Numbered from the stretch's first letter, positions 1-6,969 are shown. The stretch is 9,666 nucleotides of DNA from CAZKFA01 sp964551925 (GCA_964551925.1 CAZKFA010000041.1:1-9666), one strand, 5' to 3'. Translations and numbers: made by a program. Notes: a model not told the origin generated them from the letters alone.

Positions 1-55
1 CTATCAATTTTCAAATACTAAAAAACTACTAAAGCCTAGGGTCTTTGCACAAATC

Positions 56-64
56 TGCTAAAAT
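56..64 (+). promoter_or_regulatory. Extended -10 promoter of atpA (probable leaderless start)
   Basis: The sequence TGCTAAAAT matches an extended -10 element (TGn followed by TAnnnT). It ends 7 nt before the atpA ATG, so transcription should begin at or within a base of the start codon. No good -35 hexamer is seen 16-18 nt upstream. The same arrangement recurs at four other gene starts in the window, which raises confidence. Confidence 0.6.
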
Positions 65-71
65 CTAGAGC

Positions 72-1598
72 ATGGCTATAAGACCCGATGAAATTACTAG
101 GATTCTCAAAGAGCAAATCGCTCAATATAAAGACTCAACCAAAATTACCGAGGAAGGCAATGTTATCAGCGTTGGTGACGGTATTGCCCGTATCTATGGC
201 TTACAATCTGCTATTAATGGTGAGTTGTTAGAATTTGATGATCCAGAAAAAACCCAAGGTATGGTTATCAATCTTGAGGAAGATAACGTTGGTGTGGTTT
301 TACTCGGAACTGGACGCGCTATTCAAGAAGGTACTGCCGTACGCTCTACTGGTAAGATCGCTTCTATCCCTGTCAGCGCGGATATTCTAGGACGTGTAGT
401 TAGTCCAACTGGTGAAGCTCTCGATGCAAAACCAGCAATCAAGGCTGACAAACTAATGCCACTAGAAAAAGTTGCTCCTGGTATCGTTAAACGTAAATCA
501 GTTCACGAGCCATTGCAGACAGGTATCACAGCAATTGACGCTATGATCCCTATTGGTAGAGGTCAGCGCGAATTAATTATCGGTGATAGACAGACGGGTA
601 AGACGGCGATTGCTATCGACACAATTCTTAATCAAAAGAATGAACCTAAAGAAAACAGACCAATCTGTATCTATGTCTCAATAGGACAGAAACAAGGTTC
701 AGTAGCTCAAACCGTCAAACGCTTACAGGATCAGGGTGCTATGGAATATTCTGTAGTGGTACATGCTGGTTCTACAGACACAGCAGCATTACAGTTCTTG
801 GCTCCATTTGCTGGAGTTGCAATCGCTGAGTACTTCCTAGAGCAAGGCAAGCACGTACTAATTATTTATGATGATCTTACTAAACACGCTTGGGCTTACC
901 GTGCGATGTCATTGTTGTTGAAGCGACCACCGGGTCGTGAAGCGTATCCTGGTGATGTATTTTATTTACACTCTCGTTTATTAGAGCGTGCTTGTAAAGT
1001 TAATGACGAAATGGGAGCTGGATCTATCACTGCTCTACCAATCATTGAGACTCAAGCTGGTGACGTATCAGCTTATATCCCGACTAACGTTATTTCTATC
1101 ACTGATGGACAAATTTTCTTGGAGACTAGCTTATTCAATGCTGGGGTACGTCCTGCGATTAACGTTGGATTATCGGTATCTCGTGTTGGTGGTGCGGCAC
1201 AAACCAAATGTATGAAGAAGGTTGCTGGTCCATTAAGATTGGGCTTGGCTCAATTCCGTGAGCTTGAGGCTTTTGTACAGTTCGCTTCTGACTTAGACGA
1301 AGCAACTCAACAACAAATTCGTCGTGGACAAAAACTCGTTGAAGTTCTCAAGCAACCTCAATTCTCTCCTTATACAGTCGGTGAAATGGTTTCAATCATA
1401 TTTGCTGGTGACAATGGTTACCTAGACAGCATCAGCAATAGCGAAATCACCAAGTTTAAAGACGGCTGGTTCAAATTCTTCAAAGCTAATCACGCTAAAC
1501 TTAAAGAAACCTTAGACCGTGGCACTGCTATTGATGACACTATAGTTGCTGAATTGAAATCTGCTTTAGAGAAATTTAAATCAGAGTTATTTGGATAA
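72..1598 (+). CDS. atpA: F-type ATP synthase subunit alpha
   Basis: This is the 508-residue alpha subunit of the F1 head, which alternates with beta in the alpha3-beta3 hexamer on the cytoplasmic face of the membrane. Visible motifs are the N-terminal IRPDEI, the P-loop GDRQTGKT (about residues 171-178), the Walker B strand HVLIIYDDL (261-269) and the family signature PAINVGLSVSRVGG (361-374), which includes the conserved arginine that reaches into the catalytic site. Length is normal and the protein looks complete. The ATG at 72 is preferred because it fits the family N-terminus and lies 7 nt after an extended -10 box, with no Shine-Dalgarno sequence, suggesting a leaderless mRNA. The usual operon partners delta and gamma do not follow; tsaD comes next after 103 bp. 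Nothing upstream in the first 55 bases is recognisable. Confidence 0.98.
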   Translation: MAIRPDEITRILKEQIAQYKDSTKITEEGNVISVGDGIARIYGLQSAINGELLEFDDPEKTQGMVINLEEDNVGVVLLGTGRAIQEGTAVRSTGKIASIPVSADILGRVVSPTGEALDAKPAIKADKLMPLEKVAPGIVKRKSVHEPLQTGITAIDAMIPIGRGQRELIIGDRQTGKTAIAIDTILNQKNEPKENRPICIYVSIGQKQGSVAQTVKRLQDQGAMEYSVVVHAGSTDTAALQFLAPFAGVAIAEYFLEQGKHVLIIYDDLTKHAWAYRAMSLLLKRPPGREAYPGDVFYLHSRLLERACKVNDEMGAGSITALPIIETQAGDVSAYIPTNVISITDGQIFLETSLFNAGVRPAINVGLSVSRVGGAAQTKCMKKVAGPLRLGLAQFRELEAFVQFASDLDEATQQQIRRGQKLVEVLKQPQFSPYTVGEMVSIIFAGDNGYLDSISNSEITKFKDGWFKFFKANHAKLKETLDRGTAIDDTIVAELKSALEKFKSELFG

Positions 1599-1658
1599 GA
1601 CGTCATTATCACTGAAGACGCTTCTTGGGTAACTGGTTTGGCTTCTAAGTCGTATAAG

Positions 1659-1684
1659 AAGGGAGCAGCGGAGCCATGTCCCTT
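1659..1684 (+). promoter_or_regulatory. Small hairpin just upstream of the tsaD ribosome-binding site
   Basis: AAGGGA (1659-1664) is perfectly complementary to TCCCTT (1679-1684), giving a 6-bp stem with a 14-nt loop. It sits in the atpA-tsaD gap, 3 nt before the tsaD Shine-Dalgarno sequence. It has no T-tract, so it is not a terminator. It might protect the mRNA or modulate tsaD translation. A stem this short can arise by chance. Confidence 0.3.
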
Positions 1685-1687
1685 AAT

Positions 1688-1693
1688 AAAGGA
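1688..1693 (+). promoter_or_regulatory. Ribosome-binding site of tsaD
   Basis: AAAGGA ends 8 nt before the ATG at 1702, a standard Shine-Dalgarno placement. It fixes the tsaD start. It also shows that this genome uses Shine-Dalgarno initiation for a downstream operon gene, in contrast to the apparently leaderless first genes. Confidence 0.7.
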
Positions 1694-1701
1694 ATAGTTA
1701 A

Positions 1702-2805
1702 ATGTTAATTCTTGGAATAGAGACGAGTTGCGACGAAACTGCTGTCGCTTTAGTTGAAGACGGTCGCAAAGTTATCGCTAATATAGTAAGCTCACAAATT
1801 GCAAAACACCGCAATTGGGGTGGAGTAATCCCAGAACTCGCTTCCAGAATGCATTTAGAAGTGCTACCAGAATTATTATTAGAAATTTTCAAGCAGAACG
1901 AGTTAAGCCCTAAAGATATAGACGCAGTAGCCGTCACTCAAGGACCGGGTTTAATGGGTTCACTATTAGTTGGCACCAACGTTGCTAAGACCTTTGCTTG
2001 GATACACGGTAAACCAATTATTCCGGTCAATCATCTTTACGGACATATCTGCGCTAATTTTATTGACTCAAATTTAGAGCCGCCTTTTCTTTGTTTACTT
2101 GCTAGTGGCGGACATACACAGATTATTGAGATGAGTGGTTACAATGATTTCAAAATTCTTGGTGGCACCATAGATGATGCTGCTGGAGAGGCTTTTGACA
2201 AGGTGGCACGCTTGATGGATTTGCCTTATCCAGGTGGTCCAGAAATAGATAAATTAGCGCAAACTTTTAGTGGGGAGAATAAATATAAATTCACTATTGC
2301 CAAAGTTGGTGGTCTTGATTTTAGTTTCTCTGGATTGAAGACTGCCGTGTTACGTCTAAAAGAAAAATTAAGTCCAGAGATTTGGGTTTCTGATAGAGCC
2401 GAGATTGCTGCTGCCTTCCAGGATTGTGTCGCCGAGACATTGTTGCGTAAGATTAAGCTAGCAATCGAGCAGACTAATATACAGTGTATAGTGATTGCTG
2501 GTGGTGTCTCTGCTAATTCTAAGATTCGTGCTGTGTTTGTGGAGAATTTTTCTCAAAATTTAGACTTGTTCCAAAATCGCTCAGAGCAAGGCTTGCGAGT
2601 TCCGAGCTGCCGGAGTTTACTACCCGTAAATGAGGACAGCGAGGACAAGCGTAACGCAGCTATGAGCGATTTTGGAACAAGTCTAGTTATGCCTAAATTA
2701 CAATACTGCACCGACAACGCCGCCATGATAGCTGGTGCTGCTTACTTTATAAAGCAGTCAGGGATTGCATCTTCGCTCAATTTCGAGGCGTTTAGTACTT
2801 CGTAG
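1702..2805 (+). CDS. tsaD: tRNA N6-adenosine threonylcarbamoyltransferase TsaD, with an in-frame 41-residue insertion
   Basis: TsaD transfers the threonylcarbamoyl group from TC-AMP to A37 of ANN-decoding tRNAs (t6A), normally working with TsaB and TsaE. The ASKHA fold is clear: N-terminal GIETSCDETAVA, the metal-binding pair H111 and H115 in VNHLYGHI, LLASGGHTQ (132-140), the GGTIDDAAGEAFDKVAR region (154-170), the IAGGVSANS block (265-273) and CTDNAAMIAGAA with metal-binding D338. The protein is 367 residues. About 41 of these (288-328) lie between ANS and CTDN, are not part of the family, and are encoded by a palindromic element. Without them the length would be 326, close to the usual 330-345. 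All catalytic motifs and the reading frame are intact, so the gene is probably functional. It follows atpA by 103 bp on the same strand and is probably co-transcribed with it. Confidence 0.96.
   Translation: MLILGIETSCDETAVALVEDGRKVIANIVSSQIAKHRNWGGVIPELASRMHLEVLPELLLEIFKQNELSPKDIDAVAVTQGPGLMGSLLVGTNVAKTFAWIHGKPIIPVNHLYGHICANFIDSNLEPPFLCLLASGGHTQIIEMSGYNDFKILGGTIDDAAGEAFDKVARLMDLPYPGGPEIDKLAQTFSGENKYKFTIAKVGGLDFSFSGLKTAVLRLKEKLSPEIWVSDRAEIAAAFQDCVAETLLRKIKLAIEQTNIQCIVIAGGVSANSKIRAVFVENFSQNLDLFQNRSEQGLRVPSCRSLLPVNEDSEDKRNAAMSDFGTSLVMPKLQYCTDNAAMIAGAAYFIKQSGIASSLNFEAFSTS
2561..2685 (+). mobile_element. Palindromic MITE-like element inserted in frame within tsaD
   Basis: The first 23 bases (2561-2583) are the exact reverse complement of the last 23 (2663-2685). 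The outermost dinucleotide on both sides is TA. Taking TA as a target duplication leaves a 121-bp element with 21-bp terminal inverted repeats. Element plus one TA is 123 bp, exactly 41 codons, so the tsaD frame is preserved and restoring one TA gives the junction codons for N-L-V-M-P. The 79-bp interior is about 56% G+C, richer than the host gene. It contains a small palindrome (2586-2596) and a 9-nt imperfect tandem repeat (2632-2649). It encodes no transposase. TA duplication with inverted ends resembles IS630/Tc1-mariner-type MITEs; coding-region placement resembles Rickettsia palindromic elements. No second copy is present in the window. Confidence 0.85.
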
Positions 2806-2820
2806 CGAATATAAAATCCC

Positions 2821-2862
2821 CCGTATTTTTAGCAAGTCTAATGTGAAAAATACGGTATTTTT
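2821..2862 (+). terminator. Intrinsic terminator of the atpA-tsaD unit
   Basis: CCGTATTTTT (2821-2830) pairs perfectly with AAAAATACGG (2846-2855) around a 15-nt loop, followed by TATTTTT. It begins 15 bp after the tsaD stop codon. The stem is AT-rich, so termination may be partial. The arm 2846-2853 can alternatively pair with 2855-2862. Confidence 0.65.
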
Positions 2863-2888
2863 ACCATCTGCTCCTGTGGATTTAGTCC

Positions 2889-2918
2889 TACTATTTCAGG
2901 ACTTGTCCTAGAATAGTA
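2889..2918. repeat. Inverted repeat between convergent tsaD and the unknown gene at 2950
   Basis: Positions 2889-2902 and 2905-2918 form a 14-position stem with one G-T wobble and one mismatch around a TT centre. The core is AGGAC/GTCCT and the outer arms TACTATT/AATAGTA. It lies 31 bp beyond the stop of the minus-strand gene. No T-tract flanks it on either strand, so it could be a 3'-end stabiliser or a weak bidirectional terminator. Related GTCCTA units occur at 2885, 2905 and 2936. Confidence 0.4.
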
Positions 2919-2949
2919 AGATTAATTCAGAATAAGTCCTAGATAGTTG

Positions 2950-3684
2950 TCATCCCATTAAATCGAGCATGTAAGTTTTTAGAACATCAGAATAATAACG
3001 AGCAGATGGATCTAGTTCTGTTTTCAAGACTATGTTGTGGCTAATTCCCAAACATTGCTTGAATTGATCGATAAATTTTTCTCTGAGAGTCTCATTGACC
3101 AAGATCTCAGAGAGTTCACCAGAGACTCTGACAAACCTAGTCTGAGACGCTTTTTCGTAACCTAATTCTTTAATAATATAATCTGCTAATTTCTCAGCTC
3201 GTGCTCTTATTAATTCACTTAATAAATTAATTGCCAGTTGATCTGCTTGAAGATATTTTTGATACAAGGGCTCCAAATAGCTTTTGCCATGGCTTTTTGA
3301 TTGCTTGGGTGATACAAACTCTCTTGGATATACTCTGCTCCTATCTTCGTCAATTAATGTTGTTAATAACTGATGATCATTAATATTTGCTTCTAGTCCA
3401 AAGGCTTCTTTGATCTGCTTAAATAAACCTTTGATATCAAAACCTTGTATCCAGCCAAAAACGACAGGTATTTCAGTTTGTTCTTTCTGTAATTGAGCAA
3501 CTTCATGTACAGTAGTGAGCAAGTGCTTTATAGCGCTTTGCAAGTCCCTCATATCTATATCCCAACAAGCTCTATTTAGAGGATTAAATACTTTTGATTT
3601 GCTATCACCTTCAAGAGTTGTGGTTACCAAATCTACCGAACCCTTTCGTGGAATAACGGCAGCAGATAAACCATAAATCAGCAT
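2950..3684 (-). CDS. Protein of unknown function (244 aa)
   Basis: I do not recognise this family. The 244-residue product has no signal peptide or membrane segment and looks like a soluble cytoplasmic protein. It starts with a beta-like stretch (MLIYGLSAAVIPRKG), then has several amphipathic helices rich in Lys, Glu and Leu, including a Leu/Ala-rich helix at about 147-175. The C-terminal part again looks alternately beta and alpha. No nucleotide-binding loop, metal cluster or known catalytic signature is visible. The frame is long, uninterrupted and has the same codon character as its neighbours, so it is a real gene. The ATG at 3684 lies 7 nt after an extended -10 box and has no Shine-Dalgarno sequence. 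It diverges from the small acidic gene at 3720 and ends facing tsaD. Its function cannot be inferred from context. Confidence 0.8.
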   Translation of the reverse strand: MLIYGLSAAVIPRKGSVDLVTTTLEGDSKSKVFNPLNRACWDIDMRDLQSAIKHLLTTVHEVAQLQKEQTEIPVVFGWIQGFDIKGLFKQIKEAFGLEANINDHQLLTTLIDEDRSRVYPREFVSPKQSKSHGKSYLEPLYQKYLQADQLAINLLSELIRARAEKLADYIIKELGYEKASQTRFVRVSGELSEILVNETLREKFIDQFKQCLGISHNIVLKTELDPSARYYSDVLKTYMLDLMG

Positions 3685-3691
3685 TACTAGA

Positions 3692-3700
3692 ATATTATCA
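3692..3700 (-). promoter_or_regulatory. Extended -10 promoter of the unknown gene at 2950-3684
   Basis: On the minus strand the sequence reads TGATAATAT and ends 7 nt before the ATG at 3684, predicting a leaderless transcript. It lies back-to-back with the plus-strand promoter at 3704-3712. The gap is only 3 bp, so RNA polymerase can probably not occupy both at once. Confidence 0.6.
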
Positions 3701-3703
3701 CTA

Positions 3704-3712
3704 TGCTAATAT
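3704..3712 (+). promoter_or_regulatory. Extended -10 promoter of the small acidic gene at 3720
   Basis: TGCTAATAT ends 7 nt before the ATG at 3720, again implying transcription from the start codon itself. A weak -35 candidate, TTACTA (3684-3689), is placed at 17 bp spacing but overlaps the start codon of the divergent gene. No Shine-Dalgarno sequence is present. Confidence 0.6.
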
Positions 3713-3719
3713 AGAACAT

Positions 3720-4130
3720 ATGGTTGATGCAATAACTCCTCAAGGATCTCTTAATCAAGTTACAGGAGCTCTTCCCCCTCAAGAAGCCAAGCCAGTTATA
3801 AGTACTGAACCACAACGTGAAGATCACGGACTGCATGAAGCATCTCCAAGAGATGAATTTAGGCAATGGCTTGAGGATCTCAGAACGTTCGATCCATCAA
3901 TATCAGAAGCGATCGTTCCCTTGGGTCTAGAGATTTTTGATAGAGATCCTGTGAATTCTGATTTCTTAGTTCAATGCCTGATGAGCCAGCCTTCTTTGTG
4001 TCCAGAGGTCTTGGAACAATTAAAGGCTAATCCAAGTAAGGCAGCCTCTCAAATTGTTTTTGATGCAATAGATAGTCAACAAAGTTGTAATGGCATAGAT
4101 GATGTGGTACTTGATACTCCATCTTGGTAA
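3720..4130 (+). CDS. Small acidic protein of unknown function (136 aa)
   Basis: I do not recognise this protein. It has 136 residues, is acidic, and lacks a signal peptide or membrane segment. Residues 1-40 are rich in Pro, Gln and Ser and are probably disordered. From about residue 45 (RDEFRQWLEDLRTF) to 115 the pattern suggests a compact bundle of short helices, containing two cysteines at about 86 and 93. The tail is acidic and ends in PSW. The coding call rests on an uninterrupted frame of 411 bp, a well-placed extended -10 box ending 7 nt before the ATG, and close packing with both neighbours: the stop is 9 bp from that of the convergent symporter gene. A regulatory or adaptor role is possible, but nothing in the sequence shows one. 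Confidence 0.65.
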   Translation: MVDAITPQGSLNQVTGALPPQEAKPVISTEPQREDHGLHEASPRDEFRQWLEDLRTFDPSISEAIVPLGLEIFDRDPVNSDFLVQCLMSQPSLCPEVLEQLKANPSKAASQIVFDAIDSQQSCNGIDDVVLDTPSW

Positions 4131-4139
4131 AACTACACG

Positions 4140-5531
4140 CTAATTTGAACGTGGCTTAATGAACAATGACCCCGCCACCATCAAAACAATCCCCACAACT
4201 AGAGCCGCGATTATACTTGGTATAGTTACTCCAGAGATAACTAGAGGATAGGCTTCAAGCACATACCAAGTGATGAGTCCACCAAACATAGACAACATGC
4301 AGCCTTGAGTGTTAGCTGGTTTCCACCAGATGCCCGCTACTAAAGGTATAAATAAAGAAACCAAACTAAACATAGAAGCGTTGCCCACTAATTCATAAAT
4401 ATTTTTGTTCATATTTGCAATCGCAAGTCCAATGATCGTTACTATTACAACACAAGTTCTCATGAGATGCAATAACATCTTGTCGTTGAGTATTCTATGC
4501 AGCATTGGTTTGATAACGTTCTCTGCTAATGTAGTCGCTGGCGCCAAAATCGCTCCACTAGCAGTACTCATGATCGCTGATAATAAAGCACCAAAGAATA
4601 ATACCTGTATGAAAAGATTACCATGCTTGCTAATTGCAGTCAGCAGGACAGTTTGACCGTCTAGTGATGTAATCTCCGGATAGATTATTTTGGCAGAAGC
4701 AGCAATCAATAAGGGCATCATAGCAACTGTTAGATACATAGCGCTACCAATCAAAGACGCTTTGACAGCGGCTCGATCGGTCTCAGCAGAAGTAACACGC
4801 TGAAAAATATCCTGTTGCGGTATAGACCCTAGTCCAATAACCATGAGGGCTGCAATATAGTTCAAAATATCTTGGGGGTTAGCTTCTGGTAAAACACGCC
4901 AGAAATCCGGCGGATAAGAACTAACCACATGGCTTAAACCACCAGCGGTAGAAACCATATCAACAGCGATAAATACTAAACCAACGATTATCATAATCGT
5001 CTGAATGAAGTCAGTGATTGAGATAGCCCACATACCACCAGCATAAGTGTAGCCTAGTACTACGACTGCAGCTATCAAGACACCAAGATTGACAGAGACT
5101 CCAGTAACTATATTAAGAATAATTGCAAAAGCCACTAACTGAGCTGCTATCCAGCCGAAATAAGAACAGATCATAAAAATACTTGAAATTAATTCTACCT
5201 TGCGACCATATTTGTTACGGAAGAAATCGCCCATGGTAAGTAGGTTCATATTATAAAGAACTTTGGCAAAGAACAAACCCAGCAAAAGCAAACAAAGAGC
5301 GGCTCCAAATGGATCTTCTATAATACCTCGCATCCCATGCTGCAAGAATTCAGAAGTCGCCCCCATGATAGTCTCTGAGCCAAACCAAGTAGCAAAGAGA
5401 GCTGAAGCAGTGATGAACACTGGCATCTTCTTGCTGGCAAGCGCAAAGTCTTTAACTGTTTTAACGTATCTTGCAGTGAATATCCCTACAAATAAGGTCA
5501 ATAAAATATAAAGCCCAATGAAAATAATCAT
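4140..5531 (-). CDS. Sodium:solute symporter (SSS/SLC5 family), substrate unknown
   Basis: This is a 463-residue integral membrane transporter with about 12-13 hydrophobic segments, typical of the SSS family, which couples solute uptake to the sodium gradient through a LeuT-like fold. Family hallmarks are FATWFGSETIMGATSEF (46-62) and the GI-EDPFG turn (69-76). Others are YTYAGGMWAISITDFIQ (161-177), IPQQDIFQRVTSAE (237-250) with the conserved QR, and the SAIMSTASGAILAPATT helix (318-334), whose Ser/Thr residues fit the Na2 site. The substrate cannot be read from sequence; the GSET/DPFG pattern occurs in several bacterial and choline-like branches. The ATG at 5531 is 9 bp beyond the atpD stop with only a weak ribosome-binding site, so it is probably co-transcribed and translationally coupled with atpD. 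Finding it where atpC (epsilon) is often located is unusual. Confidence 0.93.
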   Translation of the reverse strand: MIIFIGLYILLTLFVGIFTARYVKTVKDFALASKKMPVFITASALFATWFGSETIMGATSEFLQHGMRGIIEDPFGAALCLLLLGLFFAKVLYNMNLLTMGDFFRNKYGRKVELISSIFMICSYFGWIAAQLVAFAIILNIVTGVSVNLGVLIAAVVVLGYTYAGGMWAISITDFIQTIMIIVGLVFIAVDMVSTAGGLSHVVSSYPPDFWRVLPEANPQDILNYIAALMVIGLGSIPQQDIFQRVTSAETDRAAVKASLIGSAMYLTVAMMPLLIAASAKIIYPEITSLDGQTVLLTAISKHGNLFIQVLFFGALLSAIMSTASGAILAPATTLAENVIKPMLHRILNDKMLLHLMRTCVVIVTIIGLAIANMNKNIYELVGNASMFSLVSLFIPLVAGIWWKPANTQGCMLSMFGGLITWYVLEAYPLVISGVTIPSIIAALVVGIVLMVAGSLFIKPRSN

Positions 5532-5540
5532 ATTCTGCGA

Positions 5541-6962
5541 CTATTTCATCTTAGCAGCTTTTTCTATAGCTTCCTCTATGCTACCAACCATATAAAAAGC
5601 TTGCTCCGGCAAAGCGTCATGCTTACCTTCAAGAATTTCTTTGAAGCTTCTAATAGTGTCAGCAAGCTTAACATACTTACCCGGCGAACCAGTAAATACT
5701 TCAGCCACAAAAAACGGCTGCGATAAAAACTTCTGAACTTTACGAGCGCGATAAACAGTATTCTTATCTTCGTCGCTCAACTCGTCCATACCAAGAATGG
5801 CAATGATATCTTGCAGCTCTTTGTATCTCTGGAGAATATTCTGCACTCCACGAGCAATCTTGTAATGATCTTCACCAACGATATCACCCTTGAGTGCTGT
5901 TGACGTTGAGTCTAAGGGATCAACTGCTGGATAAATCCCAAGCTCCGCAATCTGCCTTGACAAGACGGTTGTAGCGTCTAAGTGAGAGAAAGTAGTCGCT
6001 GGTGCTGGGTCAGTTAAGTCATCCGCTGGTACATAAACTGCTTGTACTGAAGTAATAGAACCTTTGTTAGTAGAAGTGATACGTTCTTGTAATTGTCCCA
6101 TCTCATTAGCTAGAGTTGGCTGGTAACCTACTGCTGAAGGCATACGTCCTAATAACGCAGAGACCTCAGAACCTGCTTGAGTGAAACGGAAAATATTATC
6201 AACGAAAAGCAAAACGTCTTTATTCTCTTCGTCACGGAAATATTCCGCCATAGTTAATCCTGTCAAACCCACTCTCATACGAGCTCCTGGGGGTTCATTC
6301 ATTTGTCCATAAACCAACGCAACCTTATCAATAACTCCAGAATCCTTCATCTCGTGCCATAAATCGTTACCTTCACGAGTTCTCTCACCTACTCCAGAGA
6401 ACACCGAGATGCCATCATGGGCTTTAGCAATATTGTTAATCAATTCCATAATCAGAACTGTCTTACCAACACCAGCACCACCAAATAAACCAATCTTACC
6501 GCCTTTAACATATGGTGTAAGCAAGTCAATGACCTTGATTCCAGTCTCAAAAACTTCAATATCAGTATTTTGTTCGTAAAGCGCTGGCGGCTCTCTATGA
6601 ATAGGCAAATAAGTTTTTGTTTCGATAGCACCCATCTCATCAACAGGCTCACCAAGCACATTCATAATACGCCCTAAAGCTGCCTTGCCAACTGGCACAG
6701 TAATGGCTGCTCCAGTATCAGTAACTTCCATGCCACGACTTAAACCTTCTGTAGAGCTCATCGCGATACTACGCACTCGATTATCACCAAGAATTAATTG
6801 CACTTCAGTAGTAACATCAACGGTATTACCAGCCGAATTTTTACACTGTATCTTGAGAGCGTTATAAATCTGCGGCAGCTCACCACTAGAGAACTCCACA
6901 TCAATAACAGGCCCCACTATTTGGACTATTTTGCCTACTTTCACTTTTTCTTTTGTAACCAT
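5541..6962 (-). CDS. atpD: F-type ATP synthase subunit beta
   Basis: This is the catalytic beta subunit of F1, 473 residues and full length. It synthesises or hydrolyses ATP at the beta/alpha interfaces. Key motifs are the P-loop GGAGVGKT (161-168), GERTREGND with the catalytic glutamate (192-200), the Walker B segment LLFVDNIFRF (251-260), YQPTLA (280-285) and the signature PAVDPLDSTS (345-354). The C-terminal DELSDEDK region (the DELSEED loop touched by the gamma shaft) is present. The ATG at 6962 follows an extended -10 box by 7 nt and lacks a Shine-Dalgarno sequence. An alternative start a few codons downstream is unlikely because the MVTKEKVKVGKIVQIVGPV opening fits the family. It is separated from atpA, lies on the opposite strand, and is followed by a symporter gene rather than atpC. 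Confidence 0.98.
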   Translation of the reverse strand: MVTKEKVKVGKIVQIVGPVIDVEFSSGELPQIYNALKIQCKNSAGNTVDVTTEVQLILGDNRVRSIAMSSTEGLSRGMEVTDTGAAITVPVGKAALGRIMNVLGEPVDEMGAIETKTYLPIHREPPALYEQNTDIEVFETGIKVIDLLTPYVKGGKIGLFGGAGVGKTVLIMELINNIAKAHDGISVFSGVGERTREGNDLWHEMKDSGVIDKVALVYGQMNEPPGARMRVGLTGLTMAEYFRDEENKDVLLFVDNIFRFTQAGSEVSALLGRMPSAVGYQPTLANEMGQLQERITSTNKGSITSVQAVYVPADDLTDPAPATTFSHLDATTVLSRQIAELGIYPAVDPLDSTSTALKGDIVGEDHYKIARGVQNILQRYKELQDIIAILGMDELSDEDKNTVYRARKVQKFLSQPFFVAEVFTGSPGKYVKLADTIRSFKEILEGKHDALPEQAFYMVGSIEEAIEKAAKMK

Positions 6963-6969
6963 CGATTAA

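Noticed and set aside
988..1215. Open frame inside atpA in another phase
   Set aside because: It is a shadow of atpA with no start signals, and its product has no recognisable features; the same applies to other frames inside tsaD, atpD, holA, pgi and the symporter.
1702..2805. tsaD as a pseudogene because of the inserted element
   Set aside because: The frame is intact, the insertion is an exact number of codons, and all metal-binding and nucleotide motifs remain.
2831..2845. CAAGTCTA in the tsaD terminator loop matches the end of the palindromic element arm
   Set aside because: Only about 8-9 bases are shared and there is no further similarity, so it is not evidence of a second or decayed copy.
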